Positions 17,826 to 25,870 are shown, counted from the first letter of the stretch. The stretch: DNA of 34,053 nucleotides from Desulfobulbaceae bacterium S3730MH12 (GCA_001750925.1 MAXH01000255.1:1-34053); one strand, 5' to 3'. The notes: generated by a model not told the origin, from the sequence alone. A program made the numbers and translations.

Positions 17826-18928
17826 GATATCCTCCTTTCGCTGTCCAAAATGGCCACAGCGCAGGAATCGGTTGGGACTCCACGCCAGGCATGTACCAGT
17901 ACTCGCTCGGCCTCTACCTGACATGCGCCGGCTTCACCACGAAGCTGTGACAATGCTTCGTAGAGGCGCGCGCCGCCTGTGGCTTCAAAAAGGTCGCCGC
18001 CACCCAGGGCACCACCATTGGGATTGACAACCAGACCCGGGCTGCCGTTTAGACCCAGGGCCTCCAGATGCATTAATTGCCGATGCGCATAGGCATCGGA
18101 GACAAAGTACGCATCGATTTCTTCCTGTGGGGCTTTAATGCCCGATTCTTCATAGGCTCGCTCGGCCGCAATTGCCGTACCAGCTGAAAGGCTGTGATCA
18201 CGACGCTCGAGAATAGAATTGCCTGACCCCCAGCCAATGCCCGCGAAATAGGCCGGTTTACGTGCATATTTGCGGGCGGCCTCATCGGTGCCCAGTACTG
18301 CAATGATTGCACCGTCGGCGTGCTGAGCAAACATCAGTTCCGTCAATGGCTGTGCCACTGGACGGGCGTTAATGATATCCTCAATCGAGAAAGTGTCGCC
18401 ATAAGGAGATTTAGTGTCGGCGATAGCGGCTGCACGGTTTTTGACCACAACTTCAGCCACATCATCAATAGTAAAACCCGATTCACTCAGGAAGGAATTG
18501 AGTTCCAACCCTGCCAGCCAATGTGGTGACAGGCCGAACCGATTATATATAGGGTCGTAAGCGAATCGAATCATTTCATCCTTGGTCAACATATTCGAGG
18601 CCTTACTGTAAGACTCGACCACCAGAATATCGTAGCGTCCTGTCTCGATCTGCATGGCTGCCGATGCCACGGCATGCATAAAATCGCCAGGTATGGTGTA
18701 CACAGGTTTGCGCACCATGCCTAGCTGATCAGGAACGTACTCGTCGGCAATTGAGTAGCCTGAAGGAAAATCTTCTTCTGCAGATACTGCGCCGTCTATC
18801 AGATCGATCGTGACGCCCGCATCCCTATAAGCCATTTTGGCAGCTTTAGCAATCATCTCACGATACGACAGACTTGTCGACGTGGGAGTGAAGCCGCAGA
18901 TGCCCATTCCTAACAACGCAACGCCCAT
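17822..18928 (-). CDS. Thiolase-fold protein (SCP2-type), partner of the DUF35 fusion
   Basis: The 368-residue protein has the thiolase-like layout: VALLGMGICGFTPTSTSLSYREMIAKAAKMAYRDAGVTIDLIDGAV, then HAVASAAMQIETGRYDILVVES, a central HADGAIIAVLGTDEAA, and the C-terminal VNPNGGALGGGDLFEATGGARLYEAL ... PTDSCAVAIL. Neither catalytic signature is intact. The Cys position near residue 80 lies in TIPGDFMHAVAS, and the GHP motif reads GGD. A retained Cys occurs near the C-terminus. It ends in an ATGA overlap with the DUF35-fusion gene, so the two proteins are probably made in fixed ratio and may form a heteromer, as in Ltp/Chs- or Bbs-type complexes. Acyl-CoA or sterol-like substrates are possible; none can be named. 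Confidence 0.82.
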   Translation of the reverse strand: MGVALLGMGICGFTPTSTSLSYREMIAKAAKMAYRDAGVTIDLIDGAVSAEEDFPSGYSIADEYVPDQLGMVRKPVYTIPGDFMHAVASAAMQIETGRYDILVVESYSKASNMLTKDEMIRFAYDPIYNRFGLSPHWLAGLELNSFLSESGFTIDDVAEVVVKNRAAAIADTKSPYGDTFSIEDIINARPVAQPLTELMFAQHADGAIIAVLGTDEAARKYARKPAYFAGIGWGSGNSILERRDHSLSAGTAIAAERAYEESGIKAPQEEIDAYFVSDAYAHRQLMHLEALGLNGSPGLVVNPNGGALGGGDLFEATGGARLYEALSQLRGEAGACQVEAERVLVHAWRGVPTDSCAVAILDSERRIS

Positions 18929-19239
18929 AGCTCAATCCTTTTTTCCCGGAATTCACCAATTTTATCATACTCAAAACATCACACTCTGAGCATAGCGCCC
19001 CGGAAAAGCCGCTCGAGGATTAAATGGTATAGAGTCTCTCCCTGGAGGAGAAACCGTCAGTTAGTGTCCTTCCATAAATGGCCCTTTTGGCCTATCTGTT
19101 TGCAGTGCTGTATATTGATGAAAATTTTCTGGTTAATTTTTTTATATAGGTTAACAATTAACTAATACTAAAAATCAACCAATGTCAATTATTTTTGTCG
19201 AAAATTAAGAGTGATGGGTGATAAGTAATCGCTTTTATA
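18929..19239 (-). promoter_or_regulatory. Upstream region of the thiolase pair with promoter-like blocks
   Basis: No gene is visible. On the minus strand TTGACA (19188-19183) could be a -35 box. A GTTAA/TTAAC dyad (19150-19162) lies at the place of the poor -10. Blocks here recur upstream of glpV: CAATGTCAATTAT (19180-19192 and 25667-25679), CGAAAATT (19199-19206 and 25864-25871) and GATAAGTAATCGCT (19220-19233 and 25872-25885). They occur in the same order and orientation. This suggests shared control or common origin. Confidence 0.45.
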
Positions 19240-19359
19240 GCTAACTGTCAGCGGTCACCTGAAACTGACTGCCGGAAAGCCAGTAAGGTTGCTTCTCAGA
19301 AACTAAAGCGTGTTCAGGAGTGGCGGAAAGAAAACCCCGGATACCGGCGTAGGGATTAA
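19240..19359 (+). pseudogene. Remnant of a small Cys-containing protein often found near mobile DNA
   Basis: One plus frame reads DCRKASKVASQ followed directly by KLKRVQEWRKENPGYRRRD and a TAA at 19357-19359. From memory, related full-length proteins have CRKASKAASQRRWL, a further segment, then VQEWRKANPGYWRR near the C-terminus. The middle seems deleted here, and no start or N-terminal zinc-ribbon part is visible. The family is common beside insertion sequences. I treat this as a decayed fragment. Confidence 0.45.
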
Positions 19360-19393
19360 GATGAACTCCTTCAGTCTATCTGCCGCAGCCTCA

Positions 19394-19411
19394 GAGTCTC
19401 GTTCCTCGCTT
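19394..19411. repeat. Short dispersed repeat, copy 1
   Basis: GAGTCTCGTTCCTCGCTT is matched at 33813-33830 with one difference (T to C). It continues as CCACGCAGAG, recalling the widespread CGTTCCCACGC...GCGTGGGAACG repeat family. A 10-bp inverted repeat AGAGTAAATT (19428-19437) and AATTTACTCT (19488-19497) follows. No gene lies between 19360 and 19518. Confidence 0.4.
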
Positions 19412-19518
19412 CCACGCAGAGCCTAGGAGAGTAAATTTCGGCTATATAGAAAGAATTTACGCAAGATAATTGAAATACTCGGACAGCAATTTACTCTAAA
19501 ATTTCCCTATGATTTAAT

Positions 19519-19800
19519 CTATACATATCTAAAGACAAATACAAACCAACCAATCGCCAACGCGAGTCCGCCCCACAATGGCGCACCGAAAAAGGCGAGC
19601 CAGCCGAGGTTGATAAAACCGGTGCCAAGCCAGGAAATAAACAGTCGGTCGCCCCGCGTGGTGTCCAGACCGAATACGCCGTGCCTTGGATTTCCACCGG
19701 GGCTGTAACGTTCCCATACGCCCATGGCAACAATCGATAAGAATAAAATTATAAAGAAAGCAGCTGTTGGCCAGGTCCAGGCCATCCAGGATAAACCCAT
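19519..19800 (-). CDS. DUF2160 small membrane protein of the glycerol ABC importer
   Basis: A 93-residue protein with two or three hydrophobic segments: WTWPTAAFFIILFLSIVAMGVWERY at the N-terminus, then FISWLGTGFINLGWLAFFGAPLWGGLALAIGWFVFVFRYV. The middle is polar, with GGNPRHGVFGLDTTRGDRLF. This is the DUF2160 pattern, normally encoded next to GlpPQ permeases of GlpSTPQV-type systems. It starts 15 bases after the glpQ stop and is the last gene of the operon. Its role is not established; an accessory subunit of the transporter in the inner membrane is the simplest reading. GAGGG lies seven bases before the ATG. Confidence 0.88.
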   Translation of the reverse strand: MGLSWMAWTWPTAAFFIILFLSIVAMGVWERYSPGGNPRHGVFGLDTTRGDRLFISWLGTGFINLGWLAFFGAPLWGGLALAIGWFVFVFRYV

Positions 19801-19815
19801 AACATTACCCTCTGG

Positions 19816-20619
19816 TTAAACCCGCCCGAGCGCAAAGCCCTTGGCGATATAGTTACGAACAAAATATATGACGATCGCGCCGGGCAGGATAGTCAGCGAA
19901 CCCGCCGCAGCCAGCAGACCCAACTCGTAACCCGAACTGCTCGCCGTGCGCGTCATTGTCGCTGCGATCGGCTTGGCATCGACCGAGGTCAATGTTTTCG
20001 CCAGCAGCAGTTCAACCCACGAATACATGAAACAGAAAAACATGGCTACTCCTATGCCTGCCGCAATGGTCGGAATAAAAATACGTATAAAGAATCTCGG
20101 GAACGAATATCCATCCAGGTAAGCAGTTTCATCCAGCTCTTTTGGAATGCCGGACATAAAGCCTTCAAGTATCCAGACTGTGAGCGGTATATTAAACAGA
20201 CAGTGTGCCAATGCCACGGCGATATGGGTATCGAACAGACCGATTGCTGAATAGAGCTGGAAAAACGGTAGTGCAAATACCGCCGGTGGTGCCATGCGGT
20301 TGGTCAGCAGCCAGAAAAACAGGTGCTTGTCGCCGAGAAAGCGGTAACGGGAAAATGCATAAGCGGCCGGCAAGGCAACCGACACAGAGATCACGGTGTT
20401 AATCACCACATATATAATCGAATTGATGTAACCGTTATACCAGGTCGGGTCGGTAAAGATAACCTTATAATTAGCCAACGTAAACTGTTGCGGGAAAAAC
20501 GAAAAACCGCCGAGTATTTCGCCCGTGGTCTTAAATGACATGGCAAGCAGACCGTAAATCGGTAACATTAAAAACAGGATATACAGTGTCGGTACAAGCC
20601 ATTTTCTTGGATGGGTCAT
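19816..20619 (-). CDS. glpQ: Glycerol ABC importer permease GlpQ (MalG type)
   Basis: The 267-residue inner-membrane protein has about six membrane segments. The binding-protein-dependent permease (EAA) loop reads ELDETAYLDGYSFPRFFIRIFIPTIAAGIGVA and contacts the ATPase. YAFSRYRFLGDK is the other characteristic carbohydrate-permease motif. It forms a heterodimeric channel with GlpP. The GlpP stop and this ATG are one base apart, with GGAG inside the end of glpP, so the two are coupled. Its order among glpS, glpT, glpP and glpV matches the rhizobial glycerol importer. The assignment to glycerol rests on this order and the neighbouring glpK. Confidence 0.92.
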   Translation of the reverse strand: MTHPRKWLVPTLYILFLMLPIYGLLAMSFKTTGEILGGFSFFPQQFTLANYKVIFTDPTWYNGYINSIIYVVINTVISVSVALPAAYAFSRYRFLGDKHLFFWLLTNRMAPPAVFALPFFQLYSAIGLFDTHIAVALAHCLFNIPLTVWILEGFMSGIPKELDETAYLDGYSFPRFFIRIFIPTIAAGIGVAMFFCFMYSWVELLLAKTLTSVDAKPIAATMTRTASSSGYELGLLAAAGSLTILPGAIVIYFVRNYIAKGFALGRV

Positions 20620-20620
20620 A

Positions 20621-21484
20621 TTACTGCTCCTCGTTACGCATCATGAGAGTGTAGAACACCCAGCAGATCAGCAAAACCACCAGGAAGTAAATCAGGGACA
20701 TCGCTGCAGCCGGCCCCAGGTCGAACTGACCGAGCGCGATCTTTACCAAATCAATCGACAGGAAGGTAGTTGTGTTGCCGGGTCCTCCACCAGTTAACAC
20801 AAACGGTTCGGTATAGATCATGAAACTGTCCATGAAACGCAACAGGATAGCAATTGTCAGTACCCGTTTCATTTTCGGCAGCTGGATATAACGAAATATC
20901 GCCCAGCGGCTGGCGCCGTCGATATTCGCTGCCTGGTAGTAGTCATCGGGGATAGAACTCAATCCCGCGTAACAGAGCAGCACGATCAGCGATGTCCAGT
21001 GCCACACATCCATAAGCACGGTGGTCATCCAGGCTGACACAGGCTGCCTGGTAAAATTGTAATCAATACCCATTGAATTCAGGGTGTGGCCCAGCAGGCC
21101 GATATCGGGCAGCGCGAAAATATTCCACATGGCACCAACCACGTTCCACGGAATCAGCAACGGCAGCGCCATCAACACCAGGCAGACCGACACCCAAGGG
21201 CCTTTACGCGGCATGGTCAGCGCAACACCGATACCAAGCGGCACCTCAATCGCCAGAATCATGCCGGTATACAGCAGTTGACGTATGAGGGCATCGTGAA
21301 AACGATCCGAGCGCAACACCTGTTCGAACCAGGTCGTACCCTCCCAGAAAAACACATTGTTGCCAAAGGTTTCCTGGAAGGCATAATTGACCACCGTCAT
21401 CAGCGGAATAAATGCATTGAAGGCGACCAGTACCAGTACCGGCGCCACCAGCCACCAGGCTTTTTGATTCAATGTTTTATTCAT
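20621..21484 (-). CDS. glpP: Glycerol ABC importer permease GlpP (MalF type)
   Basis: A permease of about 287 residues and six membrane segments, with LVLVAFNAFIPLMTVVNYAFQETFG at the N-terminus. The EAA-type loop is YYQAANIDGASRWAIFRYIQLPKMKRVLTIAILLRFMDSF. The YAFQETFGN and VLTGGGPGNTTTFLSIDL stretches match MalF-like sugar permeases. The true start is the ATG at 21484, because GGAGG lies eight bases before it; a frame start at 21502 would need TTG. The gene overlaps the end of glpT by eight bases (ATGAATAA). With GlpQ it would make the transmembrane channel of the importer. Confidence 0.92.
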   Translation of the reverse strand: MNKTLNQKAWWLVAPVLVLVAFNAFIPLMTVVNYAFQETFGNNVFFWEGTTWFEQVLRSDRFHDALIRQLLYTGMILAIEVPLGIGVALTMPRKGPWVSVCLVLMALPLLIPWNVVGAMWNIFALPDIGLLGHTLNSMGIDYNFTRQPVSAWMTTVLMDVWHWTSLIVLLCYAGLSSIPDDYYQAANIDGASRWAIFRYIQLPKMKRVLTIAILLRFMDSFMIYTEPFVLTGGGPGNTTTFLSIDLVKIALGQFDLGPAAAMSLIYFLVVLLICWVFYTLMMRNEEQ

Positions 21485-22556
21485 TCTGCCCACCTCCAAC
21501 AAGCCAGTCGTCGCAAAAAATTCGTGTCATATCCGGGTTCAATTGGATTTTCGGACTTTCTGTCGGTATCGGCCGGTCTTCGTCAACCACCATTTTGATC
21601 ACTTCGGATTCGTGTTTGACAGTGACAACCTGATATCGGCCTAGATCTTCAATACTTTCAATAACAACCGGGATGCCATCATCGGCAAATTCAACAAACT
21701 CCGGTCGAATACCGACTTCAATCCTGCCGCTCAAATCATTGCTGACCGGATGAGAGGTGCTAAGGAGATTGCTATGAAAAACAGGCTGTCCCCGGTCAAT
21801 TTTACAGGGCAGGAAGTTCATGCCCGGTGAACCGATAAAATAACCGACAAATTTATGCTTTGGCCTGTTGAACAGTTCCACCGGGGTACCTACCTGCACT
21901 ACTGTTCCCTCAAACATGACCACTACCTTGTCAGCAAAGGTTAATGCCTCCACTTGGTCATGGGTAACGTAAATCATAGTTACGCCAATCTGCTGGTGCA
22001 ATTCCTTCAGTTTCGAGCGAAGCTGCCATTTCAGATGTGGATCGATAACCGTCAATGGTTCATCGAACAGGATCGCATTGACATCAGAACGTACCAACCC
22101 CCGACCCAGAGAAATTTTCTGCTTACCGTCTGCTGTCAGGCCGGATGCCCTCTTGTTAAGATTGGCGGTCAGATCAAGCATCTCTGCAATCTGGTCGACA
22201 CGTAGTTTTACAGCGGTTTCATCCATTCCCCGGTTACGTAAGGGAAATGCAAGATTGTCAAATACTGTCATGGTGTCGTAGACCACGGGAAACTGAAACA
22301 CCTGAGCAATACGTCTGTCTGGAGTGGGCAGATGTGTCACATCCTGATCATCAAAATAGATTTCGCCTTCAGAAGGCGTCAGCAAACCGGAAATGGTGTT
22401 CAGCAGAGTTGTCTTACCGCAACCTGAAGGACCAAGCAGAGCATAAGCACCTCCATCTTCCCATATTTGATTGACTTCTTTAAGTGCATACACCGGTTTC
22501 TGACCCTTGGGTGGCGGGTAAGCATGCTGTACATTTTTAAATCTGATTCTTGCCAT
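21477..22556 (-). CDS. glpT: Glycerol ABC importer ATPase GlpT
   Basis: The 359-residue cytosolic ABC subunit has Walker A LLGPSGCGKTTLLNTISG, Walker B NAILFDEPLTVIDPH and the switch His in IYVTHDQVEALT. The signature is LTADGKQKISLGRGLV instead of LSGGQ. That variant is, from memory, typical of GlpT of glycerol importers, so it is not a defect. A C-terminal TOBE-type regulatory domain follows (VGIRPEFVEFADDGIPVVIESIEDLGRYQVVTVKH). It probably pairs with GlpS. It overlaps glpP and lies 53 bases behind glpS. The name is not to be confused with the G3P/phosphate antiporter GlpT. Confidence 0.9.
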   Translation of the reverse strand: MARIRFKNVQHAYPPPKGQKPVYALKEVNQIWEDGGAYALLGPSGCGKTTLLNTISGLLTPSEGEIYFDDQDVTHLPTPDRRIAQVFQFPVVYDTMTVFDNLAFPLRNRGMDETAVKLRVDQIAEMLDLTANLNKRASGLTADGKQKISLGRGLVRSDVNAILFDEPLTVIDPHLKWQLRSKLKELHQQIGVTMIYVTHDQVEALTFADKVVVMFEGTVVQVGTPVELFNRPKHKFVGYFIGSPGMNFLPCKIDRGQPVFHSNLLSTSHPVSNDLSGRIEVGIRPEFVEFADDGIPVVIESIEDLGRYQVVTVKHESEVIKMVVDEDRPIPTESPKIQLNPDMTRIFCDDWLVGGGQNE

Positions 22557-22609
22557 GTTACAACCTGTCTGAATTCGTCATGTCAGTCTAATCGAACGAA
22601 GATGGGGAA

Positions 22610-23662
22610 TTAGATAAGCTTATTATCAGCTCCGAAATACATACAGTGATCAGCATTAAAGACAAAACGAGCCTTTTCACCAAATTTGTAGGAATGAATG
22701 CCGCGAGTTTCGCAGACCCAGACATTGTCTTCCACATTTATACGAATAATACTGTCCGAGCCACTGATCTCAGCAATCTGGACAATACCTTTGACTTCGA
22801 CACCCTGCCCTTCAGGTAACAGATGGTGAGGCCGCAGGGCAATCTTGTAATTTCCATCAGGCAGAGACGCCAGTTGTCCCGTAAGTTTCCAGGAAACAGT
22901 TTCACCCAGATAAGCCATTTGTCCGCGTTTCTTAATGGCAGCAGTGTTAATCGGTGGATCTGAGAACACTTCTGCACTTTCAAGCGTTGCAGGCTTCCGA
23001 TAAATCGAGGCAGTCTCTCCAAACTGAACAACGCGGCCTTCTTTGAGTGTTGCAGTGTGACCACCCAACATCAAAGCCTCAAGTGGTTCAGTGGTGGCGT
23101 AAACCACGGTAGCCCCTGTATCAGCGAACAACTTTGGTAAATCGTCCCGCAATTCTTCGCGCAGCTTATAGTCAAGATTGGCTAACGGTTCATCCAGTAA
23201 TACGAGTTCAGTGCCTTTGACAAGTGCCCTTGCTAAAGCCGTTCTTTGCTGTTGTCCGCCTGAAAGTTCACTCGGCAGACGATTGAGCATGGGCGTCAGT
23301 TTTAACAGGTCGGCGAAGCGGTGAACCTTCTCTTTGATAGCATTTTTAGACAGGCCGGCAACTTTTAAAGGTGAGGCAATATTGTCATAGACCGAAAAAC
23401 TGGGGTAATTGATAAAAGCCTGGTAAACCATGGCAACACTGCGTTTCTGTACCGCAACTCCGGTCACGTTCCGATCTTTGGTCCAGATCTCTCCCGTCGT
23501 TGGTTTTTCCAGTCCTGCCATTAACCGCATCAGGGTAGTTTTACCACTGAGTGTAGTACCTAAAAGAATATTAAATCCACCGGGTTTAAGTACCAGATTC
23601 GTTTCATATATATGCGTCTCCGCCCCAACCCGAAATGTTACATCTCTTAATTCAATAGTCAT
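22610..23662 (-). CDS. glpS: Glycerol ABC importer ATPase GlpS
   Basis: The 350-residue ABC ATPase has a Walker A of the GlpS type, LLGTTLSGKTTLMRLMAGL. The signature ELSGGQQQRTALARALV is intact, and Walker B is LVLLDEPLANLDYKLREELR. The switch position reads VVYATTEPLEALM with Thr where His is usual, so this site may be catalytically weak and GlpT may supply the active histidine. A TOBE-like C-terminus ends the protein. AGGG is eight bases before the ATG. It is the second gene of the operon after glpV, separated from it by a 213-base gap holding a hairpin. Confidence 0.9.
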   Translation of the reverse strand: MTIELRDVTFRVGAETHIYETNLVLKPGGFNILLGTTLSGKTTLMRLMAGLEKPTTGEIWTKDRNVTGVAVQKRSVAMVYQAFINYPSFSVYDNIASPLKVAGLSKNAIKEKVHRFADLLKLTPMLNRLPSELSGGQQQRTALARALVKGTELVLLDEPLANLDYKLREELRDDLPKLFADTGATVVYATTEPLEALMLGGHTATLKEGRVVQFGETASIYRKPATLESAEVFSDPPINTAAIKKRGQMAYLGETVSWKLTGQLASLPDGNYKIALRPHHLLPEGQGVEVKGIVQIAEISGSDSIIRINVEDNVWVCETRGIHSYKFGEKARFVFNADHCMYFGADNKLI

Positions 23663-23812
23663 TCAGCCATCCCTTATGTGATATTATTAGTTATCACCAG
23701 CATATCACTGTGGTCTACTAAAAATTCCGCTACACGTTCTGTAGTTGTTCCAATGTTAATATACGTTGAAGAATTATCCGGGATGATTATATCGCAATGT
23801 TTTTAATAACCA

Positions 23813-23839
23813 TGGGGCCTGCTTTTATTACAGGCCCCA
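23813..23839 (-). terminator. Intercistronic hairpin between glpV and glpS
   Basis: TGGGGCCTG (23813-23821) pairs with CAGGCCCCA (23831-23839), a perfect nine-base-pair stem with a nine-base loop. It lies 37 bases after the glpV stop on the minus strand. An AT-rich but not pure-T stretch follows. Partial termination here would give more binding protein than transporter subunits. Confidence 0.65.
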
Positions 23840-23875
23840 CGGTCCCGACACTTATCTTTGGTTATTTACCGGATA

Positions 23876-25606
23876 CTATTTCTTCCAGCGTTTAACCAGT
23901 TCATCATAGCTGATGGTCTCTCCCTGTGGCTTTTCATTGTCAACCTTAGCCTTGGGTGAACCGGGCTTACTGAGCCATTCGTTCGGATCACTTTTCGGAT
24001 TCAGGCGCGGACCACAACCACCATAGGTGTTGGCTTTTTCATCTGCTTTCTGCATACGCGCCATAACCAGATCCATTTCTTCAGCCAGACGATCCATAGC
24101 CTGCTGTGGAGTAAATGCACCGGAGTTAACATCACCTATCTGCTGCCACCAGATTTGTGCCAACTTGGGATAATCAGGCACGTTGACACCGGTGGGTGAC
24201 CACATAACCCTGTCAGGTGAGCGATAAAATTCAACCAGCCCGCCAAGCTTAGGTGCACGCTCAGTAAATGAGTCATGATTGATGGTGCTTTCACGAATAA
24301 ATGTCAGGCCGACATGGCTTTTCTTGACATCCACGGTCTTAGAGACCACAAACTGTGCATACAGCCACGCAGCTTTACGACGGTCAACAGGCGTTGACTT
24401 GAACAATGTCCAGGAACCGGCATCCTGATAGCCCAGTTTCTGTCCTTCCACCCAGTAAGGACCATGTGGAGAGGGAGCCATGCGCCATAGCGGCTTACCA
24501 CTGTCGTCAACGGTATTATTACCTTCGGACTTAGGGGCCACCATGGATGCGGTGAATGCAGTGTACCAGAAAATTTGCTGAGCTACGTTACCTTGTGACA
24601 GGGCAGGCAGAGACTGATAAAAATCATAACTGGCCGCACCAGGAGGAGCATATTTACGAAGCCACTCATCCCATTTACGAATGGCGTAAACAGCGGCAGG
24701 TCCATTCGCAGCACCACCGCGTGAAACTGAAGCACCCACAGGGTTGCAGCTGCCTTTTTCCATACGAATACCCCATTCATCTACTGGGATACCATTGGGT
24801 AAACCTTTGCTGCCGGCCCCGGCCATGGATAACCATGCATCTGTCATACGCCAGCCAAGGTCTGGAGCACGCTTACCGTAATCCATATGTCCAAAAACTT
24901 TTACACCATCAATTTCTTTGACTTTAACCGAAAAGAATTCAGCAATATCTTCATAAGCTGACCAGTTAACGGGTACGCCTAGATCGTAGCCATAGATTTC
25001 TTTGAATTTCTTTTGCAGCTCAGGACGATCGAACCAGTCTTTACGGAACCAGTACAGGTTGGCAAACTGCTGATCAGGTAATTGATAGAGCTTACCATCA
25101 GGTCCGGTAGTAAATGATTTACCTACGAAGTCATCCACATCCAGCGATGGATTGGTGACATCTTTACCTTCGCCACCCATCCAGTCCGACAGGTTAACTG
25201 CCAGTTGCAGGCGAGAATGAGTACCAATTAAATCTGAATCGTTGATATAAGCATCATACAGATTTCGCTTGGTCTGCATCTGTGTTTGAACGGCCTGGAC
25301 TACTTCACCTTCACCAAGCAACTGGTGGTTGACTTTAATTCCGGTGATTTCTTCGAAGGCTTTGGTAAGTATTTTGGACTCATATTCATGTGTTGGAATC
25401 GTTTCCGATAACACATTAATTTCCATACCATTGAAAGGTTTGGCAGCGTTAACGAACCACTCCATTTCCTTCAGCTGTTCACTTTCAGATAAAGCTGATG
25501 GTTGGAATTCATCATTAACCCATTTTTTTGCCTCGTCCATACCGGCGTAGACATTTTGAACGCTCAGTGCAGCTACAGCAGCAATCAATGCAAACTTCTT
25601 CAACAT
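23876..25606 (-). CDS. glpV: Glycerol ABC importer substrate-binding protein GlpV
   Basis: A secreted protein of about 576 residues. The signal peptide is MLKKFALIAAVAALSVQNVYAG, cleaved around residue 22. The mature protein has an extracellular-solute-binding (family 1) fold, with MEINVLSETIPTHEYESKILTKAFEEITGIKVNHQLLGEGEV near the start and YQLPDQQFANLYWFRKDWFDRPELQKKF. The length of about 570 fits GlpV-type proteins and exceeds most sugar-binding proteins. The frame opens at 25675, but TAGGAGGAG lies six bases before the ATG at 25606 and the signal peptide begins there. It heads the operon, with its own promoter-like region upstream. Glycerol as ligand is inferred from the operon and from glpK. 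Confidence 0.92.
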   Translation of the reverse strand: MLKKFALIAAVAALSVQNVYAGMDEAKKWVNDEFQPSALSESEQLKEMEWFVNAAKPFNGMEINVLSETIPTHEYESKILTKAFEEITGIKVNHQLLGEGEVVQAVQTQMQTKRNLYDAYINDSDLIGTHSRLQLAVNLSDWMGGEGKDVTNPSLDVDDFVGKSFTTGPDGKLYQLPDQQFANLYWFRKDWFDRPELQKKFKEIYGYDLGVPVNWSAYEDIAEFFSVKVKEIDGVKVFGHMDYGKRAPDLGWRMTDAWLSMAGAGSKGLPNGIPVDEWGIRMEKGSCNPVGASVSRGGAANGPAAVYAIRKWDEWLRKYAPPGAASYDFYQSLPALSQGNVAQQIFWYTAFTASMVAPKSEGNNTVDDSGKPLWRMAPSPHGPYWVEGQKLGYQDAGSWTLFKSTPVDRRKAAWLYAQFVVSKTVDVKKSHVGLTFIRESTINHDSFTERAPKLGGLVEFYRSPDRVMWSPTGVNVPDYPKLAQIWWQQIGDVNSGAFTPQQAMDRLAEEMDLVMARMQKADEKANTYGGCGPRLNPKSDPNEWLSKPGSPKAKVDNEKPQGETISYDELVKRWKK

Positions 25607-25640
25607 GAGGTCTCCTCCTATATCTATTGGTTGATCTGAT

Positions 25641-25675
25641 TTGCGAAAAATACACTCGCTTTTTCGCAATGTCAA
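25641..25675 (-). promoter_or_regulatory. glpV core promoter with an operator in the spacer
   Basis: On the minus strand TTGACA is at 25675-25670 and a -10-like TATTTT at 25652-25647, a 17-base spacing. TTGCGAAAAA (25641-25650) and TTTTTCGCAA (25660-25669) form a perfect ten-base inverted repeat that fills the spacer. A bound repressor would block polymerase. GlpR is the natural candidate, not proven. Confidence 0.6.
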
Positions 25676-25680
25676 TTATA

Positions 25681-25848
25681 ATGAACTCGTAAAAAAGTCG
25701 ATTGCAGCTATAGATGGCTAAGTTAAAAAGTTTGATATACAAGGCGCAGTGTTTTTATCAGTGCTGAGACAATACATATGGTATGTCCCGGTGCTGATAA
25801 AAACCTGCAACGCCGTAGATCGAACTTTTTACGACGCCATCAATTATA
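25681..25848. mobile_element. MITE/REP-like palindromic repeat, copy 1, with 9-bp flanking direct repeats
   Basis: The ends are imperfect inverted repeats: AACTCGTAAAAAAGTCGAT at the left, and the complement of TGATGGCGTCGTAAAAAG at the right. A central dyad joins TTTTTATCAG and CTGATAAAAA. The nine bases TCAATTATA occur at 25672-25680 and again at 25840-25848, as for a target-site duplication. A shorter related copy lies at 30452-30570 in the opposite orientation. No coding frame is inside, so any transposase would act in trans. Confidence 0.7.
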
Positions 25849-25849
25849 C

Positions 25850-25870
25850 ATTTTCGAAATGTTCGAAAAT
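25850..25870. promoter_or_regulatory. Palindrome upstream of glpV, possible second operator
   Basis: ATTTTCGAA (25850-25858) and TTCGAAAAT (25862-25870) form a nine-base inverted repeat around ATG. It shares CGAAAA half-sites with the spacer dyad at 25641-25669. Without the inserted repeat the two centres would be about 37 bases apart. It could be a GlpR site or an activator site. Confidence 0.4.

Noticed and set aside
16860-17921. Plus-strand open frame of 353 codons opposite the DUF35 fusion
   Set aside because: It mirrors the thiolase-fold gene, has no recognisable domain or ribosome-binding site, and the minus-strand frame has clear family motifs.
21485-21502. Upstream extension of GlpP to 21502
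   Set aside because: It would need a TTG start, while the ATG at 21484 has GGAGG at proper spacing.
22078-22205. Loss of the LSGGQ motif in GlpT as a damaged ATPase
   Set aside because: The LTADxKQKISLGR form is, to my knowledge, typical of GlpT in glycerol importers.
25681-25848. CRISPR or tRNA interpretation of the palindromic repeat
   Set aside because: There is no spacer array and no cloverleaf. A second, inverted copy with the same ends supports a dispersed element.
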